Positions 35,023 to 43,787 of a stretch of DNA of 64,000 bases are shown here, in pieces (the first letter of the stretch is position 1; the number at the start of each line of letters is the position of its first letter). The notes beneath the pieces were generated by a model that did not search any database, had not been told where the DNA came from, and saw only the letters and a program-made list of their open reading frames with translations. The DNA comes from Planctomycetota bacterium (lineage in GTDB: Bacteria; Planctomycetota; Phycisphaerae; Sedimentisphaerales; Anaerohalosphaeraceae), in NCBI GenBank assembly GCA_016873215.1, contig VGXU01000002.1, positions 46,574 to 110,573 on the forward strand, written 5' to 3'. The position numbers and the translations under genes were made by a program.

Positions 35023-36873
35023 ATGCGATTGACATTATCACTATTGGCGGCGATAACTTTAGTTGGCTCTATCGTGTACGCCGGGGACATTTCTGACGAG
35101 CAGGCACGACAGGCGATGAAAACCATCTCGCCTCATCCGCGTTTGCTGTGGCTTGCGGGGGCGGAAAAAGAAATGAAAGCCCGCGTCGAATCCGACCCGA
35201 TTGTCAAAGCTCTCTATGACGATATTCGCAGCCAGGCCGATCTGATGCTGACTGCCGAACCGATCGAACATGTCAAAATTGGAAAACGGCTTTTAGACAA
35301 GTCCCGCCTGTGTTTAAAACGTGTGGCTTATTTATCCTTCATGTACCGGATGACGGGACAGAAGCAATACTTGGACCGGGCCGAGAAGGAAATGCTGACG
35401 GCGGCGGGATTTTCTGACTGGAATCCGTCGCATTACCTGGATACGGCCGAAATGACGGCGGCGCTGGCCATCGGCTACGACTGGCTGTATGCGGATTTGT
35501 CGCAGGAAACGCGGGCGAAAATCCGCAAGGCGATTGTCGAAAAAGGCATTCATCTCTCTCTGAATTCCAAAGAGAGTAGCACAACCTGGTGGATTAACGC
35601 CACAATGAACTGGAACCAGGTCTGCAATGGAGGATTGACACTGGGGGCGCTTGCGATTGCCGAAGATGAACCGGCGCTTGCTGAAACCATTATCCATCGT
35701 TCGGTCAATGGTGTACAGAAAGTCATGGATGTCTATCTGCCTAATGGAGTGTATCCGGAGGGACCGAGTTACTGGGGTTACGGCACGGTATATAACGTTC
35801 TGATGATGGCGGCGCTGGACACGGCCTTAAAAACGGATTTTGGATTGTCAGACAATCCGGGTTTTTCCAAAAGCGGTGTCTTTTATCTGCAGATGACCGG
35901 CCCGACCGGCAATTTCTTTAATTATGCCGACTGCGGCCGGCGCGACGATCTCAATGAAACGATCTTCTGGTTTGCCGCCCGTTACAATCAGCCCGAGGTG
36001 ATATGGAATCAAATTCCATCTCTGGAGCGATACAAATCACAGACATCAAAAACCAGATCCGAAATAGGCGGGGCATTTTTGCCGATGCTGCTGATATGGG
36101 GCAAATCCTTTGATAAACCGCAGGCGCCAAAGACACTGTGCTGGTCCGGACAGGGAGAAAAACCCGTCGCGGTATTACGCAGCGGATGGGAGGCAGATGC
36201 GACCTACTTAGCCATGAAAGGCGGAACACCCGGTTTCAGTCACGGACATATGGATGTCGGCTCATTTGTGCTGGATGCCGCCGGTGTACGATGGGCCATG
36301 GACCTGGGAATGCAGGATTACAATCGGCTTGAACAAATGGGCGTGAAATTATTCGATAAGAAACAGGATTCGGATCGATGGAAGATTTTCCGATATACGA
36401 ATTTCTGGCACAATACGCTGACGGTAAATGAAGCATTGCAGCAGGTCAACGGCGTTGCGCCGATGATTCGGTATTCCGATTCCAAACCGAATCCGGAAGC
36501 GGTATTTGATTTGAGCGATGTGTATCAGGGACAATTACGGAAGGCCATTCGCAGTGTTTCGCTGGATGGACGAAATGTAACGGTGCGGGACGATTGCAAG
36601 GCCGGCGATAAAGAGGCGGTTGTTCGCTGGAGTATGGTCACACCTGCCGAAGTGGATATTCAGTCGGCAACCAAAGCGATCCTTAAAAAGGACGGCAAGA
36701 CCCTGGCATTTGAAGTGATGTGTCCAAAAGAGACGAAGATTGCAACCTGGTCCACCGAGCCGCGCAGCGACTGGGATGAGCCGAATCCGGGGACTCGGAT
36801 TATTGGCTTTGAGGTCAAGCTGGCGGCAAATGAAGAAACTGATGTTACAGTAATCATGTCGCCAGGCAAGTAG
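35023..36873 (+). CDS. heparinase II/III-like polysaccharide lyase, secreted
   Basis: 616 aa from ATG 35023 (AGGAGAG upstream; an earlier in-frame start at 34966 only adds repeat). It has a Sec signal peptide (LTLSLLAAITLVGSIVYA). The first 350 residues are an alpha-toroid (YLDTAEMTAALAIGYDWLY, NATMNWNQVCNGGLTLGALA with catalytic Asn/His region, VYPEGPSYWGYGT with the Tyr), and the C-terminal part is the heparinase beta-sandwich (FSHGHMDVGSFVLDAAGVRWAMDLG). It cleaves acidic polysaccharide by beta-elimination; heparin, alginate or another uronate polymer are all possible. It fits a glycan-degrading organism. Confidence 0.88.
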   Translation: MRLTLSLLAAITLVGSIVYAGDISDEQARQAMKTISPHPRLLWLAGAEKEMKARVESDPIVKALYDDIRSQADLMLTAEPIEHVKIGKRLLDKSRLCLKRVAYLSFMYRMTGQKQYLDRAEKEMLTAAGFSDWNPSHYLDTAEMTAALAIGYDWLYADLSQETRAKIRKAIVEKGIHLSLNSKESSTTWWINATMNWNQVCNGGLTLGALAIAEDEPALAETIIHRSVNGVQKVMDVYLPNGVYPEGPSYWGYGTVYNVLMMAALDTALKTDFGLSDNPGFSKSGVFYLQMTGPTGNFFNYADCGRRDDLNETIFWFAARYNQPEVIWNQIPSLERYKSQTSKTRSEIGGAFLPMLLIWGKSFDKPQAPKTLCWSGQGEKPVAVLRSGWEADATYLAMKGGTPGFSHGHMDVGSFVLDAAGVRWAMDLGMQDYNRLEQMGVKLFDKKQDSDRWKIFRYTNFWHNTLTVNEALQQVNGVAPMIRYSDSKPNPEAVFDLSDVYQGQLRKAIRSVSLDGRNVTVRDDCKAGDKEAVVRWSMVTPAEVDIQSATKAILKKDGKTLAFEVMCPKETKIATWSTEPRSDWDEPNPGTRIIGFEVKLAANEETDVTVIMSPGK

Positions 36874-37026
36874 GGTGTGTGGTCTCCACTCACCATTTGT
36901 ATCGCAATGTCCTATTCTTTTGCGGATCCTATCGATAAAGGTGGGTCAATGATCTACCCCGCGATAGCTGTTCCTGTTTTTACTTTTACCTTGTAATTTT
37001 GCCGTTTTCCCTTTACCTTTTTATAT
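36874..37026. other. short gap with repeat and pyrimidine tract before deoC
   Basis: AGGGTGTGTGGTCTCCACTC and GTGGGTCAATGATCTACCCC are degenerate members of the GTGGGT repeat group. A pyrimidine-rich stretch (TTTTCCCTTTACCTTTTT) ends six bases before the deoC start and no purine-rich ribosome site is seen. Confidence 0.4.
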
Positions 37027-37719
37027 ATGATGATGCCTGTGGACAAAAAAGAATTAGCCCAATATATCGACCATTCGCTGTTAAGTCCGACCGCCACGGA
37101 AGCACAAATTCGTGTCCACTGTGCCGAGGCGGTAAAATACGGTTTCTACAGCGTCTGTATCCAGCCGCGATGGGTCGATTTAGCCGCCGACATCCTGCAC
37201 GAAAGTCCCGTGAAAGTGTGCACCGTTGCCGGCTTTCCGCTCGGGGCGAATCTGGCGCGGATTAAAGCGTTTGAAGCGGATTTGGCAATCGCCTCGGGCG
37301 CAGACGAAATTGATATGGTCGCCGATTTAGCCTCGATTATCGCCGGTGATGAAAAATACCTGCTCAACGATATCCGCACCGTGCTGAGAGTATGCCAATC
37401 CATCCGCCCGTTTGTGATATTGAAAGTCATTATCGAATCGGCCGCCTTGACTGATGAGCAAATCATTTTTGCCTGCCGCACTATCGAGGAGGCCGGCGCC
37501 GATTTCATCAAGACCAGCACGGGCCTGCATCCGGCAGGCGGCGCGAAACTTGAGCACGTCCGCCTGATTGCTCAATCAGCCCCCAAATGCAAAATCAAGG
37601 CCGCCGGCGGAGTACGAACCACCGCCGACACGTTGGCGATGATTGAAGCCGGCGCCAGCCGCATCGGTGCAACCAAATCCATCGACATTATCAACGGCTT
37701 TTCACCTTCATCAACATGA
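37027..37719 (+). CDS. deoC: deoxyribose-phosphate aldolase
   Basis: 230 aa; it splits 2-deoxyribose 5-phosphate into acetaldehyde and glyceraldehyde 3-phosphate. TIM barrel with AQYIDHSLLSPTAT at the start, VCTVAGFPLGA, the Schiff-base Lys in LKVIIESAALT, GADFIKTSTG, and the second Lys in KCKIKAAGGVRT. All catalytic residues are present. It overlaps pabB by 4 bases (ATGA), so the two are translationally coupled, an unusual pair of nucleoside catabolism and folate synthesis. Confidence 0.95.
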   Translation: MMMPVDKKELAQYIDHSLLSPTATEAQIRVHCAEAVKYGFYSVCIQPRWVDLAADILHESPVKVCTVAGFPLGANLARIKAFEADLAIASGADEIDMVADLASIIAGDEKYLLNDIRTVLRVCQSIRPFVILKVIIESAALTDEQIIFACRTIEEAGADFIKTSTGLHPAGGAKLEHVRLIAQSAPKCKIKAAGGVRTTADTLAMIEAGASRIGATKSIDIINGFSPSST

Positions 37720-39200
37720 CAGCGCCGACGGTCAAACCTGTTTTGTGTCGTGTCCATTTCCGGGCGGTCCCCGCCGGGATTTCGCTGTCTTCCATCACAA
37801 AAATAATCGCCGGACAACCCCGCCCGGCCGTTCTCGGCGGAAATTCCTCCATACCGCGATACAGCATCTTTGCCGCCGAACCGGTCGAAAGTTTTGAATT
37901 TAGGGACAGACAGGATAAACCGTTTGAACAATTGCAATCCTTTCTCGAAAAATACAAACTCGAAAAAAGTCCCCACTCCATCCCTGACCATCCTCCTCTG
38001 CCCGGCTGGATAGGCTTCTTTTCCTATCCGCTGGCGCACTATATCGAAAAGCTGCCGCATCTCGCGACAGATGACTTGAAAATGCCCCTGATTTATCTGG
38101 CGTTCTATGACAAGACAATCGTCTATGACCACAAAACCGAACAGTATCTTTTGATCGTTCTCGAATATCCGGGCCAGCGGCAAACCGTGGATGAAAAATT
38201 CCGCCAATTACAGACCTGGCTGGACGATGCGGCCGTAGGGGCAGACCCCTGTGTCTGCCCGAATAACAATTTCAACATCGTAGGGGCAACTGGCCGCTCG
38301 CCCTTACACTTCACGGCGAATATGACCCGCGACTATTATTTCGACGCCATCAAAAAAATAAAGCGGCACATCCTTGATGGCGACGTGTATCAAATCAATT
38401 TTTCCCGACGGTTCAGTTGCAATTTTACCGCCGACCCCGTGGATTGCTTTCTCTGGCAGAATCGGCACAACCCCAGCCCGCTGTCGGCGTTTCTTTCCTG
38501 CGCGGACTGGTCCATCGTCAGCGCGTCGCCGGAATTATTTTTGCGTATCGAGGACGACGCCATTCTCACCCGGCCCATCAAAGGAACCCGGCCCAGGAAA
38601 AATGATGCGAATAGGGAAGAGTTTAATCGGCGGCAATATGAAGCGCTGCTGCGATCGGAAAAAGACACCGCCGAGCTGGTGATGATTGTTGACCTCGAGC
38701 GCAACGACCTGGCGCGGGTGTGTGTGCCCGGCACGCGACACGTATCGCGTCCGCGAACCATCGAAGCCTATCCAACGGTCTTTCACGCGGATGCCGATAT
38801 CGCAGGAAGATTGCCCCGTCCGAATGACGCGGCGCTGTTTTGCGACATTTTGCGGGCCGTCTTTCCCGGCGGCTCCATCACCGGCGCGCCGAAAATCCGC
38901 GCCATGGAAATCATCGAAGAATTGGAGCCGACCGCACGCGGCGTTTATACCGGCTGCATAGGGCATATCGGAATTGATTTTAACGCCGCGCTGAATATCG
39001 CCATTCGAACCATCATCATCCACCGCCGGAAAGCATACCTGCAGACCGGCGGCGGCATCGTCGCTGATTCAGATCCGCATGCCGAATGGGAAGAAATGCT
39101 CCTTAAGGCCGATGCGCTCCTGACGGGCCTCGAGACAATCCAGTCCCGCCCAAAACATGAACAGATTATTTCCCCGGAACTGCGGGAAGTTCGACAATAA
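37716..39200 (+). CDS. pabB: aminodeoxychorismate synthase component I
   Basis: 494 aa; it makes 4-amino-4-deoxychorismate from chorismate and ammonia. It has the anthranilate-synthase-I-like N-terminal domain (IPRYSIFAAEP, LPGWIGFFSYPLAHYIEKL) and the chorismate-binding core: GDVYQINFSRRF, SASPELFLRI, TRPIKGTRPR, ELVMIVDLERNDLARV and PGGSITGAPKIRAMEIIEELEP. PIKGT rather than PIAGT marks PabB, where the Lys attacks chorismate. Residues of about 172-198 (38231-38312) are repeat-derived. A pabC-like gene is at 51527. The 3' end overlaps the convergent histidine kinase gene by 35 bases. Confidence 0.9.
   Translation: MTAPTVKPVLCRVHFRAVPAGISLSSITKIIAGQPRPAVLGGNSSIPRYSIFAAEPVESFEFRDRQDKPFEQLQSFLEKYKLEKSPHSIPDHPPLPGWIGFFSYPLAHYIEKLPHLATDDLKMPLIYLAFYDKTIVYDHKTEQYLLIVLEYPGQRQTVDEKFRQLQTWLDDAAVGADPCVCPNNNFNIVGATGRSPLHFTANMTRDYYFDAIKKIKRHILDGDVYQINFSRRFSCNFTADPVDCFLWQNRHNPSPLSAFLSCADWSIVSASPELFLRIEDDAILTRPIKGTRPRKNDANREEFNRRQYEALLRSEKDTAELVMIVDLERNDLARVCVPGTRHVSRPRTIEAYPTVFHADADIAGRLPRPNDAALFCDILRAVFPGGSITGAPKIRAMEIIEELEPTARGVYTGCIGHIGIDFNAALNIAIRTIIIHRRKAYLQTGGGIVADSDPHAEWEEMLLKADALLTGLETIQSRPKHEQIISPELREVRQ
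38231..38312 (+). repeat. in-frame repeat insert in pabB
   Basis: GTAGGGGCAGACCCCTGTG-type palindrome (arms GGGGCAGAC and GTCTGCCC), then CGTAGGGGCAACTGGCCG. GTAGGGGCA occurs twice. It falls in the linker before the conserved core and codes for a Cys- and Asn-rich peptide. Confidence 0.7.
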
Positions 39201-42200
39201 AAGCGGCTCCTTTGTCGGGGACGGATTCAATATCAATTTTACCGTCAAGCCGGTCCAGAATGCGCTGCACAATCGTCAGGCCGAGACCTTCACCCTTGAC
39301 CGGCCCTGCGGGATTGAGCCGGTGGAAAATCTCGAAAATCCTTCTGTGGTGCTCCGGCGCAACACCTACCCCGTTATCACGGACAGCATAGCGAACCCTG
39401 TCATTCTGCCGCGTCGCATTGATTTCAATGACGGATTTCCGCCCGGGATGCCGGTATTTGATGGAATTATCAATCAGGTTGGAAAAAACCTGGTTAAGCT
39501 GAACCCAGTCGCCTAAACACGGCGGCAGATTGTCCGCACGGATTTCAATATCGTATTCACGCGTTTGGTACTGGACGGTTTTAAGAATCGTTGCCATCAG
39601 CCGATTCATATCAACGGGTTCAATATGCAATTGAGTTATGCCGATGCGGGCCAGACGCAGCAGGCCTTTGACCAGCGTGTCCATTTTGCCGGTACCGGCC
39701 GAAATGAAATTCAGCGATTCGGGAATGTCTTCGTCAAGAATCCGACGAACAGCGCGACTGTTGGTTTCGCTTAGCGATTCCCGACCCAGAAGCACCGTCA
39801 GTTCCCGGCAGGATTTTTGCAGCTCCCCGGCAAAGCCCTGGATATTAATCAATGGGCTGCGCAAATCGTGCGAAGCCACAAACACAATCCCTTCCAGCTC
39901 CTCATTTTTAGCCTGCAGTTCTTTCATCAGCTTTTCCCGAGCCTCCTCAGCGTAAATCCGTTCGATCAGATGCCACATCCCTTCCATCAGCAGCGTAAGC
40001 TGTTGGACGTCGGCCGGGTCGTAATCCTGCTCTTTGTTTCCGACTCCCGCTACCAGCACAATTTTAGAACGGACGATGATCGGCACGTTCATATGCCGAT
40101 GAAGCGATACATGACCTTCAGGATAGCCTTTTTTTAAGGGGCTTGGCGAATCATACTCATTGGTGATGACAGGCTTGCGTTGTCGAACTGCCTCGCCCCA
40201 CAGACCGGTCGACGCCACCGGATATTGGCGGGGCTTATTGCTCATCGCGCATTCGGCCATCGCGGTTTTCGACCATGCGTGCATAGTCAGAACGGTCTGT
40301 TCTTCATTCAAAAAAGCCAGGTAGCCAATTTTGCTCTTCGTTAATCGTACCGCTTCTTCCAGCGCAAAATTCGTAATTTGTTCCAGCGGGGCGTCTGTCA
40401 TCTGGTTGACTTTCAGCAGCGCCTCCATACGCTCGGCATTGAGCCGCAACTGGTCTTCCGTCTGTTTTCGCTCGCAAATATCCCGGCCAAACGCATAAAT
40501 ATATTCGTTGCCGCCGAACTGCACAAAATTAGAACTGATTTCAACGGGGAATCTCCGTCCTTCTTTAGACTTATGGTGTGTTTCAAATCGCAAAAACTTT
40601 TTTTCTTTTACTTCGTTCCAGTATTCATCCCAGCGTTCCATCGGAAATTGGACGTCAATATCCGCTATGCCCATCGTCAATAACTCTTGGCGGCTATACC
40701 CCAGTTGCTGGCAGGCGGCGTCGTTGACATAGACAAATCGTGCATCCGGATTGACCCAGTATGCCGATTCGCCGAAATGTTCAACGGCGAATTGGAATTG
40801 CTGCAATTCCAGTTTAATTTGCTTGCGGGCGGTAATATCGGCGATAAATCCTTCCAGCGCGGCCACATTGCCGGAATTGTCAATAATACCGCACCCCTGT
40901 TCCCAGACCCATTTTTCCTGACCCTCGGCGGTGCGAATTTGATATTCCAGTTGAAAGTTTTTTCGCTGAGCAAGGGCTTTTTGAATTTCGTCCCAGACAT
41001 ATTGTTTATGTTCCGCGAAGATCAAGTCGTTCCAGGCAACGGTATTGTTGAGAAATTGTTCGTCGGTATAGCCGGTCAGCTCCAGACACCCCTTGCTGAT
41101 AAAGTCCATCGGCCAATCGGGAGTATTCCGGCATCGATACGCAATCCCCGGCAGATTCCCCATCAGCGTCGAAAGAGTACGCTGACTTTCTGCCAGCGCT
41201 TGCTGGGCCTGTATCTGGGCGGTGATATCCAATGCCGTGAAAATAACGCCTTTGGACAGATCCTGAATGTCAATCGCCGACGAACTCAGCAGAATGTTCC
41301 GGATTTCTCCATCTTTTCGCAGCCAGTGCGTCTGAACTGCCCCGACGCCTGTCTTGCGAATTTGAGCGTATTTTTCCGAACCGACCTGGTCATAGTCTTC
41401 CTGTGTCGGGTAAATCGTCCGGCTGTTCTGCCCGATAAGCTCTTCCTGTGTATAGCCCAGCATGCCGCAAAGATGATTATTGACGTGAACAAAGGTTCGA
41501 TTTACAATCAGCCCAATCCCTATTGGGGCGGCGCGGAGAATACTGCTCAATTGGGCTTCCGAACACTCCAGTGCCTCACGCGAGCGAATTCTCTCGGAAA
41601 TGTCGGTGAACATCACGGTCATTTGACCGGCTGAAGTCTGGAAGGCGTAAATTTCATAGACGCCTTGACTGTGTTCGTCTTTATAATGGAAGCCGTGGAT
41701 CTCCCATGGAATCCCGTTTTTGCAGATTCTGCGGTACCGCTCGGGAATGTCGGTATGTCCCAGACCCGGAAAAATCTCTTCAAGGGTTTTACCCAGGTGC
41801 GGCCGAAGTTCTATCCCCAGAATTTTTTCCGCCGCCGTATTGCCCGCCGTCAGAATCAAACGGTCGCCGCTTTCCAGCCGATACATCAGGACGCCGATAG
41901 GACAAAACTCGATGACATGGCGAAACTGTTCCTCCGTCTGCTGACGGGATTGTTCGGCCAGCGTCCGCCGACGTAATTCATCCTGCAGCTCCACGGTTCG
42001 CCGCTCCACCTGCCTCCGTAATAACAGGTTCCAGAAAATGACCGCAAAAGCCAGCGTCCCGCATCCGGCCAGCATCCACCACAGCCATTCAAAATTCGCT
42101 GCGACAGCCGGTATCACTCGGCACTCGCCTGACGCTGCGCCCGCAAAAGGGGATAACCCGAAAACCAGAATGCCAATAGCCGGCAGCGTGGTAAAAAAAG

Positions 42201-42210
42201 TGTGTCGCAT
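39166..42210 (-). CDS. multi-PAS sensor histidine kinase
   Basis: 1014 aa from ATG 42210. A signal or first membrane segment is followed by a second one (WLWWMLAGCGTLAFAVIFWNLLL). Four PAS domains come next (starting near EEQFRHVIEFCPIG, LSSILRAAPIGIG, LSTLMGNLPGIAY and FAVEHFGESAYWV), then a GAF domain (TNFALEEAVRLTKSKIGYLAFL, TGLWGEAVRQRKPVI), HisKA with the phospho-His in VASHDLRSPLIN, and HATPase with NQVFSNLIDNSIKY, VRDNGVGVAPEH and KGEGLGLTIVQRIL. No receiver domain and no response regulator gene are adjacent, so it is an orphan kinase. Upstream lies an attenuator-like leader. Confidence 0.92.
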   Translation of the reverse strand: MRHTFFTTLPAIGILVFGLSPFAGAASGECRVIPAVAANFEWLWWMLAGCGTLAFAVIFWNLLLRRQVERRTVELQDELRRRTLAEQSRQQTEEQFRHVIEFCPIGVLMYRLESGDRLILTAGNTAAEKILGIELRPHLGKTLEEIFPGLGHTDIPERYRRICKNGIPWEIHGFHYKDEHSQGVYEIYAFQTSAGQMTVMFTDISERIRSREALECSEAQLSSILRAAPIGIGLIVNRTFVHVNNHLCGMLGYTQEELIGQNSRTIYPTQEDYDQVGSEKYAQIRKTGVGAVQTHWLRKDGEIRNILLSSSAIDIQDLSKGVIFTALDITAQIQAQQALAESQRTLSTLMGNLPGIAYRCRNTPDWPMDFISKGCLELTGYTDEQFLNNTVAWNDLIFAEHKQYVWDEIQKALAQRKNFQLEYQIRTAEGQEKWVWEQGCGIIDNSGNVAALEGFIADITARKQIKLELQQFQFAVEHFGESAYWVNPDARFVYVNDAACQQLGYSRQELLTMGIADIDVQFPMERWDEYWNEVKEKKFLRFETHHKSKEGRRFPVEISSNFVQFGGNEYIYAFGRDICERKQTEDQLRLNAERMEALLKVNQMTDAPLEQITNFALEEAVRLTKSKIGYLAFLNEEQTVLTMHAWSKTAMAECAMSNKPRQYPVASTGLWGEAVRQRKPVITNEYDSPSPLKKGYPEGHVSLHRHMNVPIIVRSKIVLVAGVGNKEQDYDPADVQQLTLLMEGMWHLIERIYAEEAREKLMKELQAKNEELEGIVFVASHDLRSPLINIQGFAGELQKSCRELTVLLGRESLSETNSRAVRRILDEDIPESLNFISAGTGKMDTLVKGLLRLARIGITQLHIEPVDMNRLMATILKTVQYQTREYDIEIRADNLPPCLGDWVQLNQVFSNLIDNSIKYRHPGRKSVIEINATRQNDRVRYAVRDNGVGVAPEHHRRIFEIFHRLNPAGPVKGEGLGLTIVQRILDRLDGKIDIESVPDKGAAFIVELPAVPGK

Positions 42211-42354
42211 AATTCCGCTTTGTTCCCTCACATTTTTTGTCTGATGCCCTGATGTTTCAATGTCAGAATTATACCGTTTCCGTGAACAGCCGCAACCCAT
42301 AAATAACGCCGGGGAAGCCGAAGATAGAAGTGCGGAACAACGCTGGCGGGGATC

Positions 42355-42390
42355 AAAAAAAGGCCCGCGGCGGTTTACGCCGCAGGCGCT
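42355..42390 (-). terminator. terminator in the leader of the histidine kinase gene
   Basis: On the minus strand GCCTGCGGCG pairs with CGCCGCGGGC around TAAAC and is followed by seven T. It lies about 145 bases before the kinase start and about 15-50 bases after the predicted transcription start. Confidence 0.65.
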
Positions 42391-42413
42391 CCTCGATCCT
42401 CCAGTTGGATATT

Positions 42414-42442
42414 ATAATACCCTTTCTTTGGGTCGCTGTCAA
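42414..42442 (-). promoter_or_regulatory. promoter of the histidine kinase leader
   Basis: TTGACA (42442-42437), a 17-base spacer and TATTAT (42419-42414, extended by AAT). A near-consensus sigma-70 site pointing to the kinase gene, with the terminator at 42355-42390 between. Confidence 0.65.
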
Positions 42443-42547
42443 TAGGTCCTGGGGAAATTTTCTCGCGTGTCTGAAAAAACGACAATCCCGATTTTGATTC
42501 TAAGCTAAAATGACCAATGGAAAATAAAGTAAAATAAACAGATAAAA

Positions 42548-42578
42548 AAAGCCAGACCTGCAAGATTGCAAATCTGGC
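42548..42578 (-). terminator. orphan terminator-like hairpin
   Basis: On the minus strand AGCCAGA..TCTGGCT with an inner TTTGCA/TGCAGG pairing, then seven T. No gene is seen on that strand between here and 43080, so it may end a small RNA. The rest of 42580-42965 is AT-rich without a clear gene. Confidence 0.45.
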
Positions 42579-42965
42579 TTCGGAGGAGGGTGATGAAAAT
42601 TCTTTCTATTAGTTCACTTATACTCCTGTAATAAAACCCATCTCCATATAATATGACGAAAATTGTAAGGATTATGTTTACCCTTTTCCACAAAATAAAC
42701 AGAATCTTTGCATTTTTTCACATCTCTTTTGTTGACAATAACTTATGTGCAATCCAAAAAAGGACGTCAGGGGCTTAATCTGACAAGCTCCTTGTGAATA
42801 ATTTACAACCTCTTTTATTTCAATAAGATATGAACCAACACAAAAACTTCTCTTGCACCGGATATTTCCAGAAAATTATTTTTTTTGAGTGGAAAACGCG
42901 ATTCAGGTTTTTTTAAAAGCCAAAAAAAACTTTTAAAAAAATAAACAGGGAAAAACAGAATTTAT

Positions 42966-42993
42966 TTGACAATATACTTACTAAATATATAAT
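42966..42993 (+). promoter_or_regulatory. consensus sigma-70 promoter of the HTH gene
   Basis: TTGACA at 42966-42971, a 16-base spacer and TATAAT at 42988-42993: both hexamers are perfect. The surroundings are very AT-rich, unlike the rest of the window. The gene starts about 80 bases downstream. Confidence 0.75.
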
Positions 42994-43079
42994 TTTGTTA
43001 GATATTTATAAAACATACTTCTCGTTTATTATAATAGCTAAAATGGTATTTTTCAATAAAAAAGAAAGGGCTAAGAAGA

Positions 43080-43532
43080 ATGGGCAAAAGAATATCATAC
43101 GAAACAATCGCTCCGTATGTCGATTCCCAACAAGACCGCAAATCTTTTTTGGTCGGTCAACTCGACACGCTCAAAGTTCGTTGCCAACTCCTCTCTGGAA
43201 TGGACCGCGTTTTGATGGAGTTGCTTTTGCAAGGGCAATGTAAATATGCGGATCTGGCGGTTTTAATGGGAATCAGCGAGTCCGCCCTCTCTCGGCGGGT
43301 GCAGCGATTAATCGGCATTCTTGGAGGCCGGCATTCGGTTTGTCTGCGGCATCACAGACAATTATCGCCTCTCGAATCGAAAATTGAGCGACTCGCTTTT
43401 CTCGACGGCTGGACACTCCGGCAGATTGCCGGCCATACGGGCCTGTCGCTCTACCGCGTCAGACAAATCGCCCGAAAACTCAAAAACAGGGAGGACACAG
43501 ATTTAAAAAAAGCAAAACGAACCCAATTTTAA
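43080..43532 (+). CDS. DNA-binding protein with two helix-turn-helix motifs
   Basis: 150 aa. Two HTH units are visible: KYADLAVLMGISESALSRRVQRLI (residues of about 55-78) and TLRQIAGHTGLSLYRVRQIARKL (about 114-136). Both resemble sigma region 4 or phage regulatory HTHs. No other domain is seen. With a perfect promoter in an AT-rich patch upstream of the ABC ATPase and GNAT-like genes, it is a likely regulator of that group. A start at 43080 has only AAGAAAGGG well upstream; it could also be weakly translated. Confidence 0.7.
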   Translation: MGKRISYETIAPYVDSQQDRKSFLVGQLDTLKVRCQLLSGMDRVLMELLLQGQCKYADLAVLMGISESALSRRVQRLIGILGGRHSVCLRHHRQLSPLESKIERLAFLDGWTLRQIAGHTGLSLYRVRQIARKLKNREDTDLKKAKRTQF

Positions 43533-43629
43533 AACAGAAAAAACATTGATATCACGTCAAAAACGCGGAAATGGAGGCCGAAAAGTGAGACAAAAAAACG
43601 AAACAAACCCATTTGTGGATAACTTTCAA

Positions 43630-43775
43630 TGTAGCACAGATGGGTGCCCTGCCCACGCTTGCGTGGGCAGGTTTTTCTCAGGTACGCAGCTTGTGGGTGC
43701 TTCTGTCATTCCTGCCAAGGTGGGAATCCAGACTATTCATTTTTTTAATCGAAAATCGTCAATCGAAAAATACAG
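43630..43775. repeat. repeat cluster before the ABC ATPase gene
   Basis: GTAGCACAGATGGGTGCCC with GCCCACG..CGTGGGC (43631-43671), CATTCCTGCC..GGTGGGAATCC (43704-43731) and AAAATCGTCAATCGAAAAAT just before the ribosome site AGGAGGAG of the next gene. Confidence 0.65.
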
Positions 43776-43787
43776 GAGGAGTTTTTT

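Noticed and set aside
42505..42693. 62-aa hydrophobic frame on the minus strand
   Set aside because: It runs through the terminator-like hairpin and T-run, has no clear start context, and is in AT-rich sequence where such frames arise by chance.
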